A DNA stretch of 16,409 nt from NCBI GenBank assembly GCA_027451565.1, contig DAIDJC010000037.1, positions 1 to 16,409 on the forward strand, written 5' to 3'. Positions 14,625-16,409 of this stretch are shown one piece after another. A program made the position numbers and the translations under genes. The notes under the pieces were generated by a model, which saw only the letters and a program-made list of their open reading frames with translations, was not told where the DNA came from and searched no databases. Source of the DNA: Limisphaerales bacterium (GTDB lineage Bacteria > Verrucomicrobiota > Verrucomicrobiia > Limisphaerales > UBA11358). How positions within the stretch are numbered: the first letter of the stretch is position 1; each line of letters opens with the position of its first letter.

Positions 14625-15914
14625 ATGAAGAAAATAATGTTATCCGCAGGGCTGGTGGCTGTTGGCGCCGCAGGACTTCAACAAGCAATCGCTGATGATC
14701 CGAGCGCCACAGTTGCGGCAGCGCCGACAAGCATCTGGAACGCCAGCGCCACGCTGCGTGGTTTCTACGACAGCAACTACGCCGTTCAAAACACCGGCCC
14801 CAACAGGGGGAGCTACGGCATTGAGCTCAGCCCTTCCGTCTCGTTCAACGATTCACTTCAGCAAACTGACTTTGGCGCCCGCTATACCTATGGTCTTTAC
14901 TGGTACCAACAGCGCCAAATCATGAGTCAGAACGCATTCGACCAGACTCATCAACTGGACCTCTGGATGGACCACTCTTTCGATGAGCGCTGGAAGCTGA
15001 ATGTTTCCGATACGTTTGCCGCTGGTCAGGAGCCTGAATTGCTTGGAAACGCTGGTGTGCCCTACCGCGTGGAGGGCAACAACATTGGCAACCATTTCAA
15101 CACTGATTTGGACACCCAATGGACCAGGGAGTTGAGCACCAAGCTCCATTATTCCAATGATTTTTACGATTTCCAGCAGTCTGGCGGCAATGCGCTCAAT
15201 CCCAGCTTGGCAGGTTTGCTGAACCGGGATGAACAGAATGTCGGCTTGGACCTCCAATGGCATTTTGATCCGGAAACCATGGGGTTTGTTGGCTACTCTT
15301 TCGATTACGTGGATTACATCGCAAATGAACAAGTCGGCGTGAACCCGGTTACATTGCAACCGTTTACAAGCAGTTTCCGTAACGATTACGCTCATCAGTT
15401 GTACGCTGGCTTGCAGCACAACTTCACGCCGAACCTGTCTGGAACTGTCAAGGCAGGTGCCCAATACGTGGACAGCTTCAACCAAAATCTTCCAGGTGCC
15501 AGCGCATGGTCGCCCTATGCGGATGCTTCCGTGTCCTACACCTACCTCCCTGGCAGCTATGTTCAACTGGGATTCAGCCAGGGTGACAACTCCACCTACG
15601 TCTTGGCCATACCCAATGCCGGCGGCGGTCTGGTGCAATATCAGGAAACCTCCACTTTTTACGGCAGCATCAACCATCACTTTACTGAAAAACTGATTGG
15701 CTCTGCCTTGGCGCAGTATTCATACTCTGAGTTTCACGGAACCGGCAGTTTGGGACCGGACGTGATGTTCTCCGCAGGCTTGAACCTGAGCTACATCATC
15801 ACCAAGAACTTCTCAACAGACGTTGGCTACAACTACGACCGTCTGCGGTCCGATGTTCCCGGCGCCGCTTACGAACGCAATCGGTTTTATGTCGGCCTGA
15901 CCGCAACGTATTGA
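14625..15914 (+). CDS. Outer-membrane beta-barrel protein of a polysaccharide locus
   Basis: Predicted outer-membrane porin-like barrel of 429 residues. The ATG at 14625 is chosen because it begins a signal peptide (MKKIMLSAGLVAVGAAGLQQ, cut near AIADD); an in-frame start at 14514 would bury it. The mature protein is built of alternating amphipathic strands rich in Tyr, Asn and Gln, such as SATLRGFYDSNYAV, FGARYTYGLYWYQQRQ, MGFVGYSFDYVDYI and FSTDVGYNYDRL. It ends in RFYVGLTATY, with the C-terminal aromatic residue that the Bam machinery recognises. Similar barrels (putative beta-barrel porin 2 or EpsL-like) are found beside exopolysaccharide export genes, and a Wzz/GumC-like gene follows 79 bp downstream. 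A role in export or anchoring of the polysaccharide is inferred from that context only. Confidence 0.8.
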   Translation: MKKIMLSAGLVAVGAAGLQQAIADDPSATVAAAPTSIWNASATLRGFYDSNYAVQNTGPNRGSYGIELSPSVSFNDSLQQTDFGARYTYGLYWYQQRQIMSQNAFDQTHQLDLWMDHSFDERWKLNVSDTFAAGQEPELLGNAGVPYRVEGNNIGNHFNTDLDTQWTRELSTKLHYSNDFYDFQQSGGNALNPSLAGLLNRDEQNVGLDLQWHFDPETMGFVGYSFDYVDYIANEQVGVNPVTLQPFTSSFRNDYAHQLYAGLQHNFTPNLSGTVKAGAQYVDSFNQNLPGASAWSPYADASVSYTYLPGSYVQLGFSQGDNSTYVLAIPNAGGGLVQYQETSTFYGSINHHFTEKLIGSALAQYSYSEFHGTGSLGPDVMFSAGLNLSYIITKNFSTDVGYNYDRLRSDVPGAAYERNRFYVGLTATY

Positions 15915-15951
15915 TGATAAATCCGGTCGGCTTGGTTTGAACAAACATTTA

Positions 15952-15991
15952 GGGAGCCGGGTCCAAATTGGGTCAGGCTCCCAATCTTTTT
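15952..15991 (+). terminator. Terminator-like hairpin just before the Wzz/GumC-like gene
   Basis: GGGAGCC (15952-15958) pairs with GGCTCCC (15976-15982) across a 17-nt loop, and AATCTTTTT follows. The T-run ends 2 nt before the ATG at 15994. It may terminate most beta-barrel transcripts while letting some through, or fold over the next gene's ribosome-binding region; the left arm contains the purine stretch AGGGAG. Confidence 0.6.
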
Positions 15992-15993
15992 AT

Positions 15994-16409
15994 ATGGATG
16001 ACACTAAAATTCCCTCCCCGGTAGGAGAGACGCAGCTTCATTTTCTGGACTATTGGAGGGTGATCCGCATCCGCAAGGCGATCATTATCACGGTATTCCT
16101 TATTACCGCCATCATTGCCACGGTGGTTACTTTCATTTTGCCTGAGTCCTATTCCAGCACCGCCAAGATCAAGGTGGAGCGGGACGTTTTAAACGTGCCT
16201 GGCATGGGCAACACCACCACCGCCGATTCCACCGGGTTTGACCCCTATTTCATACAAACCACGTTTGAAATCATGCAGTCGGAGATCGTGCTGAGCAACG
16301 TCATTGCAACGCTGGATTTGAATAACAAATGGGGTAAAAAATTCAACAATGGCGAGCCTTTCAAAAGCACCGAAACCATGACCCTGCTGAAAGGCGTTAT
16401 GAATCTCAA
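15994..16409 (+). CDS. Wzz/GumC-family polysaccharide chain-length protein, N-terminal part
   Basis: The frame is open from ATG 15994 to the window end (138 full codons) and is cut there. The protein begins with a short cytoplasmic segment containing FLDYWRVIRIRKAI, the typical entry to the Wzz domain. A transmembrane helix follows (about residues 28-50, IIITVFLITAIIATVVTFIL), then LPESYSSTAKIKVERD, the conserved start of the periplasmic domain. Later residues (YFIQTTFEIMQSEIVLSNVI) match the coiled region of GumC/Wzc-like proteins. These inner-membrane proteins set chain length or form the periplasmic part of exopolysaccharide export, sometimes with a C-terminal tyrosine kinase, which cannot be judged here. 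It probably belongs to a locus with the upstream barrel gene. No Shine-Dalgarno is seen. Confidence 0.88.
   Translation, partial: MDDTKIPSPVGETQLHFLDYWRVIRIRKAIIITVFLITAIIATVVTFILPESYSSTAKIKVERDVLNVPGMGNTTTADSTGFDPYFIQTTFEIMQSEIVLSNVIATLDLNNKWGKKFNNGEPFKSTETMTLLKGVMNL

Noticed and set aside
14853..15680. 275-codon minus-strand frame
   Set aside because: Antisense to the beta-barrel gene and without a recognisable domain.

Overview
The window looks like chromosomal DNA of a free-living Gram-negative bacterium, most likely a Verrucomicrobiota member (Pedosphaera/Limisphaerales-like). This is inferred from three things: a secreted protein ending in the 'LQAS..LTHW...QRFYR' domain typical of that phylum, a signal-peptide-bearing Amt transporter, and a general lack of Shine-Dalgarno sequences. 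No rRNA, tRNA or CRISPR array was seen.

Layout, left to right. (1) 2-952 is the 3' part of a two-helix membrane protein of unknown function. (2) 1052-4831 is a stretch bounded by two inverted 128-bp repeats (about 92% identical). It encloses a two-gene minus-strand operon: an AraC-type regulator with two tandem GyrI-like ligand domains, then a secreted GH51-like glycosidase. A 169-bp foldback MITE-like insertion with an 8-bp target duplication lies between the operon and the right repeat. (3) 4891-7054 is a minus-strand glnK-amt ammonium operon with a consensus sigma-54 promoter at its start and a strong UUCG-loop terminator at its end. (4) 7306-10134 is a plus-strand lutABC operon for L-lactate oxidation, divergent from glnK. 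(5) 10288-12519 holds, on the minus strand, thiD (thiamine pyrimidine kinase) followed by a secreted glycosidase-like protein. (6) 12660-14408 is polX, a repair DNA polymerase. (7) 14380 to the end is the start of a surface-polysaccharide locus: a second sigma-54-like promoter, an outer-membrane beta-barrel gene, a terminator-like hairpin, and the start of a Wzz/GumC chain-length gene cut by the window end.

How it fits together: nitrogen acquisition (PII and Amt) is wired to sigma-54 in the usual way. The second sigma-54-like site suggests that surface polysaccharide is also under an enhancer-dependent regulator. The most unusual part is the repeat-bounded AraC-GyrI-GyrI/GH51 cassette. It has the window's best ribosome-binding sequences, one of them inside the regulator reading frame exactly where the second GyrI domain begins. 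This suggests a recent gene fusion or a second, shorter product. I did not find an unmistakably new defence or mobile system; the cassette, the MITE and the sigma-54 sites are the best leads.
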